In this document: positions 1 to 11,900 of the stretch, piece by piece
Numbering within the stretch: position 1 is the stretch's first letter
Layout: each line of letters starts with the position of its first letter
Assembly: GCA_008360975.2 (NCBI GenBank)
Contig: CM039193.1
Location: 15,304,501-15,368,500, forward strand
Length of the DNA: 64,000 nt
Source of the DNA: Lichenostomus cassidix
Lineage: Eukaryota > Chordata > Aves > Passeriformes > Meliphagidae
Direction of reading: 5' to 3'
The notes under the pieces: generated by a model
What the model saw: only the letters and a program-made list of their open reading frames with translations
Database searches by the model: none
Told to the model about the DNA's origin: nothing
Program-made: the position numbers and the translations under genes

Positions 1-420
1 AACATGGAATTTAAAGCTGTAACAGGCACATTATTTCCACAAGGGCACTCATGACAAATTCATCCTGTTTTATTAATAAAACATTCGCAAAACATCCTTT
101 TTATCCATCACATGGATAAAAGTCAGTTGCAATTAAGAGACTCATCATTTGTATTCATGGCAGCTCCATATTTAAGGGCTTCAGGATTAATTCCAGTGCA
201 TTAGTCCAGACCCTTAAATGTTGCAGACACATCCAGGACAGCCCTCCATTCACCAGCTTCTCAAATGAGAGGTAAGTTTGACAGAATCAAAACATGACCC
301 TAAAGGCACTTTAAACTGCACTGTCATAATAGCAAGGGTAAGTTGACACACTTCACACAAAAAACCAAGTATTTCCTCTCTTTGCATGGACACAAATTCA
401 CAGGCTCACCACATCAGAGT
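1..420. other. Left-edge noncoding sequence with back-to-back poly(A) hexamers
   Basis: AT-rich sequence with no frame that looks like protein. A minus-strand AATAAA (69-74) abuts a plus-strand AATAAA (75-80). The minus-strand signal could end a transcript starting at the CpG island near 4 kb, but that is only inference. Confidence 0.4.
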
Positions 421-775
421 GATTTTGGAGAAGAGAAGGCTCTGGGAGACATTATAGCATCTTCCAGTGCCTAAAGGGGCTCCAGGAGAGCTGGAGAGGG
501 ACTTTGGACAAGGGCATGGAGTGGCAGGACAAGGGGGAATGGCTTCACACTGACACAGGGCAGCGTTCGATGGCATATCAGGAATAAATTCTTCCTTGTG
601 AAGGTAGTGAAGCCCTGGCACAGAGAAGCTGTGGCTACCCCATCCCTGGAAATGCTCAAGGCCAGGTTGGACAGGGCTTGGAGCAATCTGGGACAGTAGA
701 AGGTATCCCTGCCCATGGTAGGGGGTGGGATGGGATGAGCTTTAAGGTGCCTTCCACCCAAAGCATCCTGTGATT
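421..775 (+). mobile_element. CR1 LINE, 3' end fragment (sense on + strand)
   Basis: About 355 bp match the 3' end of the avian CR1 consensus as I know it: an opening like 'gagaagagaaggctc', then 'gctggagagggactt', 'atatcaggaataaattcttc', 'ccctggaaatgctcaaggcc', and a close near 'ctttaaggtgccttccaccc'. It ends with a decayed form of the CR1 terminal octamer (catcctgtgatt). It is 5'-truncated like most CR1 copies and has no reverse-transcriptase reading frame. It supports an avian (sauropsid) origin for the window. Confidence 0.9.
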
Positions 776-3589
776 TTTACCCCACACAGCCCCACTGCAC
801 CCACAGCCACCGGGTCAGTCCCTCAGCAGGTAACAGCTTCAGTATGTCTGGAGATTAGGATTCATAATTAGTGTGTGATTACAGTCCTTAGGGCCAGGGT
901 TTGGCAGGCACCCAGGAACAAACCTGGTTTATAAGCCACCCTGGCCCCACGTGGTACCTTGCCAGAGCACACCAGGTCAGTGCTGCCTCTCTGCGTGACC
1001 AAACCATGGCAAAATCAATCCAGCGCTGCTGCAAATAACGTGTCTGAACCAACACGGGACTCTCTCCTGCAGCCCCACTTGGAGTGCCTGGTAAAAGTCT
1101 AGTTAAGTTAGGAATCAACTTAAATTACTTAATTTTAGCTGTTGGAGAACCCAACTAGACAGGCTAGGGAGTTTGGAGTTGATTATTCTCTTTTAACGCC
1201 CTTTTACAATTTAATTACTTAACCTCTTACGGTCTCACAAACCGCAAGCCAAGTGCTTTGCCTGTGAGAAAAGGCTAACAGACTTAATTATTTCTTTTAA
1301 AATGGGAAAAAATGGCTTCTGGGGAAAAGCAGAGCAGAACCAAGGAACCCTGTATTTCTCATGCTCATGGCTGGTGCTTCCCCACTTGTGTTTTGAGAAT
1401 TTTTACTCTTTCTACTATGCCAGCCTTGTGGCTCTCCCCAAGCAGCTGCCCCACCCAGGGTGTGGGGCCACAAGCTTACACCACATTCAATAAATTAAAG
1501 CAAACAAATTAAAAAAGAGAAACAAAACAAAACATATAGAGTGGGAAGGTGGGAATACTCCACCAGGTCATTTCTTTCAATAGAAAGCTGAAGCATTTCC
1601 CAAATACATGATCTTTTCCAGCAATTCAAGTGTAATAATTACAGCTATCTCAAGGAAAGAATCTCTGGGCATCATACACAGAGGTTAAGCCCCAAGGAAA
1701 CCATGCAAGTCCAGTGAGCAATTCAGAACACATCCCTAGTGCTTCACCAGCAATTAATGACTGTCCACAAGTTGGATTTACCAAATCTCTTACTCATAAG
1801 AGCAGAAGGAACATTGACGCAATCAAATTGAGAAAAATAGGGGTGCAACCAGGCTGACTTTTTTTTTTATTGGATGGATGATACATTAATAAAATAAAGT
1901 GTTACAATCACTCAATTCAACAACATCCTTGTATTCAACTACTGGTAAGGGTTATATTTATAAACCAGTACATTTTCGTAACAAAATGTCCTATTTCATA
2001 GCAGACCTTTCCTTCAAATGACCTCAAGAAAGTTCTGAAACAAAATCCTCCCCAAAATGCTCTCAGCTTTGGGTCCTCATCCTGCACAGCTATCCCCACA
2101 TGAATGCTCTCATTAGATGATGCACCAATTTAAAAGGACTGGCATCTTATGTAAATGGATGTTATTGCTTTTAATTGCAGCCATAATTATGGGAGTGCCT
2201 TGCAACTGAGTAAGGTCACATTAAGCAAACTTACTGGAAACTCTGCAAACTGCTCTGCAACACGCTGGTCGAGCACCAGGAGTCCCACAACAGGCATTTA
2301 TTCAATCCCATCCTCAGCTCTCTGCAGAGCACTACAAAATCAGTCAACCCTATACAGGATTGCTCCGAGTCACAGTTGGTTTAGTACATTTTTGCCTCCT
2401 AAGAGCTAGTTTCTCTGACATTTGCCAATATAAAATGTTTAATTCGGAATTAACGTCTTTAAAGATCAAAAGATCTCAGAGTCTTCAAGTTTCTTTGGTA
2501 TTAACATCTTTTTTTTCCCTCCTCACATTTTAAAGAGCCACAGGAGCACCATGGGACCTTCCACAGAGCCAACGAGGAGGCAGCGAGGGCAGTATCCAAT
2601 TCCCCTGCACAGCCAACACATCCCTGCTCATGGAAGACACCAGCACCAGCATCGTGGGAATAACCCAAGGAGCAGTGAAGGGGTTTTAGTTCAGCCACTG
2701 ATGGCCATCGCCGTGTCTCAACAGCTGAACTGGGGTCCCCCTCTCAGTCTGAGAGGTTCTCTAACACCAACCTCACTGAAATCCCTGTCCGTGCCCTGGC
2801 TGGAGTGAGATGAGAAGGAAGCAGGCAGCTGCTGACTGCAAGGCCGGCAGAAGCAAAGGATGGCTGTAAACAAGAGCAATGCTGTGAGTCACCAGGCAGG
2901 AGGCACAGCCCCTCGACACCTGGTGACACGCAGGTTTCTGAGGCACCAGGCAGCTCAGGGAGCCAGGCAAGGCTCCCTGGTCCCGTTAACAAACCCGAGC
3001 ACAACACCCCTCTCTGCATCCATCTCTGCCTCACATCCTGCCCCACAGCAGCAGGAGCGCCTGCTTTATCTTCAGCCCACGTAATACAGTTTTCCTAGAA
3101 AGTGGGGAAATTATATCCAAACATAAGCTCGACTGAGCCCATGTTCAAAAGTTTTGGTGCATTTGCGTCACAGCTGTCACGGTGGATTACACCAAGTGCC
3201 TGACAAACACACCAGACCTCAGTGCCCAGGGACAGCCAGCCCTCTCCAAGGCCCACGAGCCAGCAGCCAAACCTCATGAAGGAAGATAAAAAAGGTGCAG
3301 ATTATGTGCTTTTATGGAGTTGCCCTTAGGAATATGGGAAGAAGAGCTAACCAGCTGGATCAGTATTTGCCCAAGCACTGGTTTTACACCCTTCCTCAGC
3401 CAATGGAGAGCACCAAGGCTTGCAGGAGCGAGATGTAAACCCGCCTTCCTACAGACAGTTAAAAAAAAATCCATCACAGCAAAGCGATCTCCAAAAATAA
3501 CTCGGCAAGCAAACAGCTGCTGGTACACTACGATTCCCTCGTTCCACGCCACATCTCCAAACCTTCCTCCGCCTTGCGCCGTTCCAGCA
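776..3589. other. Noncoding, no gene recognised
   Basis: AT-rich sequence with short open frames only; none resembles a known family or ends in convincing splice sites. It contains short A/T runs (a T run near 1,860). It may be intron or intergenic DNA upstream of the HYAL cluster. Confidence 0.5.
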
Positions 3590-4260
3590 GCAGCCGCAAT
3601 TCCCATTTCGCACCGCCCGAGCTTTTGAGATGCCGGGCACCTCGCTCCTCGGCGGAGCTGGGAGGGGAAATGCCGACCAGGGCCTCCAGGCAAACACCAC
3701 CTTCCCCCTCCAGCCTCGCCCTGAACGCGCGTGGGTCTGCGGGGGCTCGGGGGTTGCCCCGCGGGTGGGGAGCCGGGGGTGGGAAGGGGAGAAGCGGCGG
3801 CGCAGCTCCGCGGGGCCCGGGGGGTCCTACCTCGGCAGCGCCGGCCCTGAGGGCAGCGGCCGCGGCGGCGGCAGCCCCACATCTGCGGCGGGCTGGGCTG
3901 CGGCGGCGGCTGGCACGGAGCGCAGGGCCGCGGGAGCCCCGCGGAGCTGCCCGCGGGTGTGCGCGCCCCGCGCGGGGCGGGGCGGGGCGGGCGGAGAGAC
4001 CGGCCCCGGGCAGCCCCCGCCCCGCCGGGAGCCCCGCTCCGCTCCGCCCCGCGCCGGGCGGGAGGGGCTCCGCACCTCTGCGCGGGATTGCGGGGAGCTG
4101 CTGCCGCACCTCTGCGGGGCCGCACCGCACCGCACCGCACCGCACCGCACCGCACCGCACCGCACCGCACCGCACCGCACCTCTGCGGGACCGCACCGCA
4201 CCGCACCGCGCCGCGCTCCATCGCCGCTCCCTGCCGCCACCGCAGCCATCCCTTCGCTGT
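3590..4260. promoter_or_regulatory. CpG island, orphan promoter candidate
   Basis: Strongly CpG-rich stretch in an otherwise AT-rich 14 kb, the usual sign of a vertebrate promoter. On the minus strand a good donor (GCCGAG, then GTAGGACC) lies at 3,835, so a noncoding first exon reading leftwards out of the window is plausible. No coding exon is visible on either side, so the gene it serves is unknown. It embeds a CGCAC microsatellite. Confidence 0.6.
4121..4209 (+). repeat. (CGCAC)12 pentanucleotide microsatellite with flanking satellite copies
   Basis: Positions 4121-4180 are twelve uninterrupted CGCAC units. After a 10-base break (ctctgcggga) the motif resumes to about 4,209. The phrase 'gcacctctgcg' occurs at about 4,074, 4,106 and 4,177, so the array is nested in a larger duplicated unit. 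Every unit contains a CpG. Confidence 0.95.
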
Positions 4261-5699
4261 CTGCTCAGAGCTTCGTGTTTTGTTAAAACGAGCCGAATTT
4301 AAACGTAAACAAATAAATAAACCAGTAAAAATGTAGTGGACGGGGAGGTGGGGCGGCTGTAGCCATTTTGGAGAGCTGGGTAGCTGTGAATGCGGCCGGG
4401 GGCAGCAGATAGGGATCAGCAGTGGCCGAGGAATGGCTCTGGGCAGCAACAGGCGCTCGGCAGGCTCAGGAACAGCTGCTGCATGGAGCCAGAGGTGACC
4501 CCAGGGGTGACCCCAGCGCTGAGCCAGCGGGACTCACCCACCACAGCCTCGGGCAAGGCAGGGAGACGAGCCCGGGCTGGGATGCACCTCCCAGGGGAAG
4601 CCAGCCTGGGCAATTACAGCCTGTACGTGCATTCGGGACACAGCCACCCACCTGCTTTGGGCTGAGCTTTTCCCTGCCCTTGCCATACAGCATCCCTGAG
4701 GACACTTTGGCAGCTCGAGCTTGGTGACAAAAATCCTCTAGCTCCTTATACCGTCCTTGGGGTGATACTGAAGTGTGTTTGTTGTTTTGTTCAGGTTGGG
4801 ACCGGTTATTTTTGTGGTTGCCTTTCCTCACGGCTCTATAATTTCGTTATGCTGTCCCTCTGAGGTAGGCATGAAGTGTATGGGTGTGCAAAGAAGCTTC
4901 AGAGCTGTTATCTCATCACACTCTCTGTCCTGCACTGGGCTGAGGAGCTGGAGGGGCAGCACTGTGCTTGGGAGAGTTATCTGACTTTCTGAGCCTTTGG
5001 CCTGCAGAGATAGGCAAATGAGTCTGGGGAGGGGGAAACAGCACTGCAGATGAAAGAGGAGCCAAACAGTCAATGAAGGAAGGTTAAGGAAACATCAGTC
5101 TGAGGCCACCTACTAGTGAAAAATCAAAATAACTCCCCCTTTAAGATGAAAATAATCAACATAAGCAACGGAGTTTAGATTCTGTTTGGTTTTGGTTTTG
5201 CCTAAAATTCACATGCAAATTTTCTTTACCTTGGCAGGATGTCTTTTCTTCTACCTACACACCTCCATCCTGCTTCCCTAGCTGTCTCCAAGTGATATCA
5301 ACTATAATTTTACTGTCTGGGCAGCTGGTTTCAGACCCCCACTGGTAACATAAGCAGTGTAACTATGCCGGCTCTGCCTAGGGATCAGGCACCTGGTGCT
5401 TTAAAACTGTACTTAATAAAATACAGCTTCTGAATTGCTTATAGAAATTAAGCTACATGAAAGAAAGGGTGGTTTGTTGGTGTGGTTTTTTTGGACAGGG
5501 AGTATTGCGTGCTTATCTCCAGGTGATGAGGCTTGCTGCAATGAGGAAACTCAGCAGCTGAGGTCAGTACGATGCTTGGTATCACTTCCTTCAAGTGTGT
5601 GTGTGTGTGCCTTCAGAGCAAAGGCTGTTACTTTGGTCTGAGAGACCAGGGCTCTACCACTTCTCCAATCCTACGCTGTAACAGTCCCTCTGGAAATGC
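4261..5699. other. Noncoding, nothing recognised
   Basis: No frame resembling a known protein and no convincing exon. A short GT run lies near 5,595-5,609. Confidence 0.45.
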
Positions 5700-5955
5700 G
5701 ATTTTCTAGGAACTGAGGGCAAATGTGAGAGAAAAATATGTCACCATTGATGCAACGCTAAGGAATACTTCCTTTTCTTTGGGGGGGATCTTCTAAGAAC
5801 TGAATGCAAATCCAAGAGAAAAATGTTTTGTTGATGCAATGCTAAGGAATACTTCCTCTTCTTTTGGGGGATTTTGTAGGAAATGTGGGCAAATGCAGGT
5901 GAAAAATGTTTCACTGTTAATGCAATGCTAAGGAATGCTTCCTTTTCATTTTGGG
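5700..5955 (+). repeat. Tandem repeat, three ~85-bp copies
   Basis: Three diverged head-to-tail copies, starting near 5,700, 5,787 and 5,868. A core like 'tgatgcaatgctaaggaa' recurs at 5,748, 5,832 and 5,918, a spacing of 84 then 86 bp. Each copy also has a 'gcaaat...gaaaaat' block and ends in a G run. I do not recognise the unit. Confidence 0.9.
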
Positions 5956-8900
5956 AACTATCAAAGTCAGATCCAGCTCCTTGTGCAACCCCTCGACCTG
6001 AACAGCTTCCTGAGGTGCCATAGTGCAAGTGTTGGGCTCTATGGAGGTGGAAGTCACCTGTGTCCACCTTCTGAACAATGCTTAATCCTTACTAGCACTC
6101 CATGATTTCATCTGGACTGTTTATGATTAGTTTGCTTTATCTTCTTAAGGAGCTCAAGTGACTTTACATAACTGTGGCCTCCTGTGTTAGCAAGCTTTGC
6201 TGTGCACTGTTAACGGCATGAAGGAGGGGATGCTGTGGGGTATCCTCACTGCCACCATGTCCCTGCTGCTGTTCTGGGGCAGAGCATTTATCACTGGCAG
6301 AAATGGCATAGCTCAAAACTTGATTTAGTTAACTCTGGTTTTGGTCACTGACTGCTTCCAGCTTGAAGCAAGCACCACTGGAGTTGTTTGAGTTCCTCTG
6401 AAAGAAATACTGTACAATTCTGAGCCCTGGGATAGGAGAGAGGCCCTTGCTTTCATCTGCTCTCCCTTTGAAACATTTTAGTCACAGTTTCTAGGCTTAG
6501 TGAAACCTTATCCCCATGTTGTGTTAAAAAAATAAAAGAAAATGAAAGAGGTTTTTTTCAGCTGGTGTGAAGCAGCAGGTAGTGAGGCAGGGCCAGGAAT
6601 GGAGCTCAGGGGGGCTGGGCACTGCAGCAGCTCACCCTCCTGTCCTTGGCCTTAAAACAAAGAGAATCCTACAAAACCACCCAGCTGCAAGGATTCCTTA
6701 CTGCTTAATGTTGGTAAAAAGGTTCAGAGTGACCCCCCTCTCCTGCTGTCCAGCGAGATGTGGCTCAGTATCAGCCAGAAACTTCCACTGCTTTTGGCAG
6801 AACAAAAGGTCCCGAGTACCAGTGGTGAAGGCAGCCTGTAACTCTGCACAGGCTGTGGGCAGAGCCTCACAGGACACCAAACAGGCTTTTCTTTTAGTGG
6901 TTTTTCTCTTCTGTTTAACCACACGTATCCTCCTCCACAGCTTTTTTTTTCAAGGTGGGAAGGCACACCTTGGTCTTTGTGTGCAGCAGCTGCACTCCCA
7001 GAAAAGCTGTACTGCAGGATCCTAACTGTGCAGAGGACTTCAGTGTGCTTAGAAGCAAAACACATTAAATCACTGATAAGCCAGTGCAAGTATTAATAGC
7101 AAAACTTGCTAGAGATCTTGGGTTTTGCTCAAGATCTGTGTAGCCAACCACTAATGAAGTTGTTGAGATTTTGTCCAAACTGGGGAGGTGTAGTTAATTT
7201 GGTAAGTGGAACTAGGAACAGATTCATGAAGGGAAAAAAAAATCTGGCTATTTTTTTGCATTTAGGAGAAGTCAGCAGGAGAGAAGAGTGTTGGAGGTAA
7301 ATATTCACAGTTTGTGCCTGGGATGTTTGATGCTAGTTTGTGCTTGGATCAACTGAGCAAGCATGGTCATCCATTTGGAGAATGTTTGACTTAGTCCTGT
7401 GCCCTTCTCAAAAATAGTTAAATTGGAAAAATTTCTGCACTTACAGGCCCTGGAAAATATTTTGCCCTAAATGTGGCTTTGTGGTTTCAAAGAACTGAAG
7501 AGAAGGCCACAAAAATACATTTTTCCTTCAGCTGCTTGGCAAGGAAAAGCATCTGGTCGGGCTTATCGGAACAGCATGGCTGGGGCAGACCTGGTCTGCC
7601 TGGGGACACCAATCGTATTGACTCTGTTTTTCACAGGTTACATTTCTCCTGCTTTAGTGTAGAGGAAATAATTTTTACCTCTGAATGAAAATAATTGAGA
7701 TATGAGTAAATCAATTGGATTTTTGTTCCTCAGTTTCATCGGAAGATTTAAGCTGTTCGGTCCTTTGTTAAATTCCTTGGAAATTTGCCACATGCAGGAT
7801 TGCACTGTGTTCAGTTCAGCCAGATAACACAGCTCTTTCTTAAAGATATTGCTGCAATCTTTACCCAAATTGTAAACATGCAGTGGAAGAATAAAAGGCA
7901 GAAACCAGTAGGTGAACCAGCAAGCAAAAGTTAATACAATTATTCATGTAGTCACTATTCATGCTGTACCTTTTTGTTTTGTTTTTTTTTTAAATTTCTC
8001 TGAGCTGTTTCTTCTGTCCAGACTATAAGATCTTTAAAAAATCAGGTGTATCCTTATCCTGAAGCAGGTTAAGGTAACCTAAGAGTGGAGACCTAAAATT
8101 TTGGGAAGCCTTATCTTTGTGAGCGGGAATTCTCATCTCCAGTCTGGTCAGACCCTAGGAGCTTGCCTGGCCTTTCTCAGGCTCTTTAGAAGAGGGAAAT
8201 CTTGTTATGTGCATTGCTGGAGTGCTTGTTGTGCTATTTTTGTGCTGCTCAGATTTTGTGTGTGCAGCTGTAGTCAAGTGTTGCTTCTTGATCCCAGACA
8301 ACTGAGATTTTCCATAACCTTTGACTAAGAAAAAATGTATCTTTAATCACAGCTCCCCTTCACAACAGGCAGCCTGTAAGAAGATTATATAAATATTATA
8401 TTAAGCACATTTTTTGGCAAATTGTTTGCATTGGAATTGCATTTCTTTCCACCAGTGTCTGTGCAGTAAAAGAAATAAATGAAGAACATGGACCATAATG
8501 GAAATGAAAACTCTGATGTGTATTCCTTCTATCTCACTTGGGGATTCCTTGTCAATTCACTGCCTTGTTAAAATAACACTGACATCAATTTATCTACCAA
8601 GAACCCAGATCATGGCATTTTAAAGATCAATCCCCTTACTCTAGGTTATTGGTAGGTGTTTTGTGATAAACTTGCATAGGTAGAAGTAATGTTTTCTTGC
8701 TTAGAAAACAAAGATAAGGCTTTTTTGGTAGCTGGCAGAAAATTAGCATTCATATTATACCCTTTAGCCACAAGTAAAGTGGAAAAGTTTTCATGACCCT
8801 TCTGACCAACATCCTGAAGATCAGCTCCAAGTAGATTTTGGTGGCAATTCTTCTTGGGCTCACCTGGTTTCAGACACTGATGGGGCACTGATGACAGCTT

Positions 8901-11900
8901 TTCAAGTTATTTCATTCAATTTGTATGTAATTACTAATCCAACAAGTTCTATGAGTGGATGAACAAGTGTTAATTCATTAAATAAAAAGCAACATAGGTG
9001 TTTGTCAGTGTGAATAAAAGCAGCATGTACTTATGACAGAAAATCTGTTTCATCCAACGAATTTTGATAGGATGGCAGAGGTGCAGAGAGAAAAGGATAC
9101 CTTTGGGGGGCTCTTCTGTTCTAGGCCAGTGGCTATGAAGAGTCACTTGTGCCCCAGGAGTTGGTTTATGCAGTCAGGAAGAGCTGACCCACATTCAAGG
9201 CCACCACCTCCACTATTTCATAGAAGGAAAATAAGATTAAATACAGACCACCCTCTTTCCCAGCTGCCTTGAAGACAAGGAAGCAACACCTACCTGTGTG
9301 TTTATTCTGCTGATGCTTTGCAGCACACACACTCCCCAGGGCACGGCGGGTGCTTGTGTTCAGACATCCAGGGTGGTTCTGCATCAGGCACTGTGACTGT
9401 GTGGGAGAGATTCTGGCAAAGTCAGAGCACCACTTCCAACACCACTGCCCTCACTGTGCTGGATGCTGCCAGTTAGCCGTGTCCTCTTACTCTCCTTACA
9501 GATTTGTTGCTATGGTGAGAAAAGCCAAGCCTTAAATATTGAACTCCCTGTTATCTCAGCTGGTATCTGCTGTGTGCAGGTATCAGTTGGTGTGTATTAA
9601 AATAAATAAGATAATAAAGAATATATGCTTTGCACTGAGGGAGGTTCTGCCTCCAAATTTTTGGGTTTTTTACCCCCTGCTTCAATTCCAGCTTGGTTTG
9701 TTTTTGCTAAAACTAACCTTGAAGTCTGCCCAATAGCATAGAGGATTACTACTCTTTATGTCTTAATTGGGGAATAGAACCAGTATCTTTCTAATTCAAA
9801 TTTTTCCTCCTGAGAAGTTACAGTCACACGCAGGACAGTTCCCACAAAATGTTTCGCTACATTATTTGGTGTTTGCTTTAAGTCTGCACCAGCAGATTAG
9901 AGCAGAGTTTGGAGCATTGTATGGTTTTATGCTTAACATGTTACTGGAAGAAAATGAGTTTACAAGGTGTTTTATACAGAGCAAGCCAGCGGCTTCACTT
10001 GAATCACTCCAAGGCCTCCCTCTGACCCTCCTCGGGCTGGTGATAACGCCCCTGCTGATTTACTAATGCCAGCACAGGACACTGATTAACCTGTTTTTAA
10101 AGCCCCAGGGTGGAAAATAACTAGGAGGGGAGTTGCCGCCAAATCAGAACAGCAGAGATGCTGCTACGATGAGTTGCAGGAGGAGTATTCTGCCTCTGAC
10201 AGTCCCAAGGGCAGTGAAAAACACAAACGACACTTTTCTCGAGCAGAAAATAAAAGCCCCACATAGCAGCCCTGCCTGAGGCTGGTCTGGAGCACTCGCA
10301 ACAAAGGAGCTGCTGCTGCGCCCACATTCTTGTGGTGAAAGTCCTGCTCTGGTGCCCAGCCCCAGTAATGGCAGATTAAAAAAGTTATGGAACAAAGCAG
10401 GACAAGTTCTCAAATGCAGAGGCATTTTTGTTTGTATAACCTAAAGCAAGGTCTGCTGTTTGTGCTGGATGTTTAAACACTTGTGAGAGGCCACAAACGG
10501 TGCTTCGGGGCTTACTTTGTTTTCAAGTAACTTCTGAAATTGCAATCTGTTGAATCAGAGGAATGAAGGCTTATATCCCTGCTAGTTCTCGGAAACAGGG
10601 GATGTCAAGTCCAGGGCAGTAGCAGAGTCTGTGGCCCCTGAAGAATACTTTAGATATTTCTTAAATATGGTTTGTTTTTTGTAAATCTTTCCAGATCTTT
10701 TCTAGAAATGCTTGAGTGAGGGAAAAGGCTAGGAGTGGATGACTTTCAAACACAAAACAGAGATACAAAGACACTGTGAGGAAGAGCCATTTTCATTTTA
10801 GGTAACTGGTAGCTTGAAAATTTGTGTTCAAGTCGGTGCTGCTCTGAGTGACACTGAGGGGGGCTGGGATACAGTCTTGCATTCAACCTCTGGAAGTTAT
10901 TTCTGTAGGAGCTGATGTTTCACTTTTGAAACAGTAATCACAAGTGAGCTTTGACATTGCACGTGGAAAAGAAGTGGCAAGCTTTAGTTAAAAGTACTAA
11001 CAGGAAAGCAGTGAAGCCTTGTGCACACCCTCAGTGCTATTGGCATATATGGGGATGTGCTTTATGCAAAGCCAATGAAACCTGTGCTGCTCTGGGGAGC
11101 ACCTCAAGCTGCTCACAGGCTCGAGTGTCACTGGAGGCAATTTCTGTGCTTCTGCCTCCTCCTTCTCCTCCTCCTCCCGGTCTCATGTTTCTCTGAGGTA
11201 ACTCTGAGTCACCTTAGCTGCTATGTCTGGGTGAGTTGCTCACCTAGAAGCTCTGGGCACAGCAGGGCAGAGTGTGTTTGGGAGTCAGGGGAGCTTTCTG
11301 CAGCTGCAGCTAAAGAGTGACCAAAACCTGCCCCGGGGCTGGCAGAGCCCTCCTCTCTCCCTTGAGGCTGTGCTATGTTTGCACACCCACGAAGCAGCCT
11401 GAGCTCTGAGTGCTCAGCCCTCGTGTGCCACAAGCCCCCACTGCAATGTGAATGGAATAGAAGGCATTTTAAAGACCCACATGCCCTCCCTTTAACTTCA
11501 AGCCATACAGTTGCCATGATCTGCTTTTGGGAAGGATTTATTTGTTCCGAAAGAGGTTTGTCTTTCTGGAGAAGCTCAGCATCCAGCCACAAAGGCTGCA
11601 GAAGTGGTCTGGAAAGACCTGCTTCCCATACTCTTGATTTTGGTTTTATGGCTTCTGCTCGGAGCTTTGGATGAACTGAAACGCAACAGCAAATGATAGC
11701 TAGTGAGATCCTAAAACAACTCCTGGGGTCTCAAAATACTGTCACCCCCTTGGTCATCTAACCATAGGCATGGGCTATTAATGCAAGACAAAAACAATCT
11801 CTTAGAGTCTGACTAAACTGATTACTAACAACGTGGGAAATTTCTCTCTATACCAATTTTGAGGTTTTTTAGCCAGGGAAAAAAGCAGATGAGAACTTTT

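Noticed and set aside
3274..4449. 391-codon open frame on the minus strand
   Set aside because: It crosses the CpG island and the CGCAC microsatellite; its content is Arg/Gly/Ala/Pro-rich with no family motif. GC-rich repeats rarely contain stops.
9767..10066. 99-codon frame starting MGNRTS in the left gene-free region
   Set aside because: Ordinary composition, but no recognised family, no Kozak or splice support and no partner exons. A chance frame of this length is expected.
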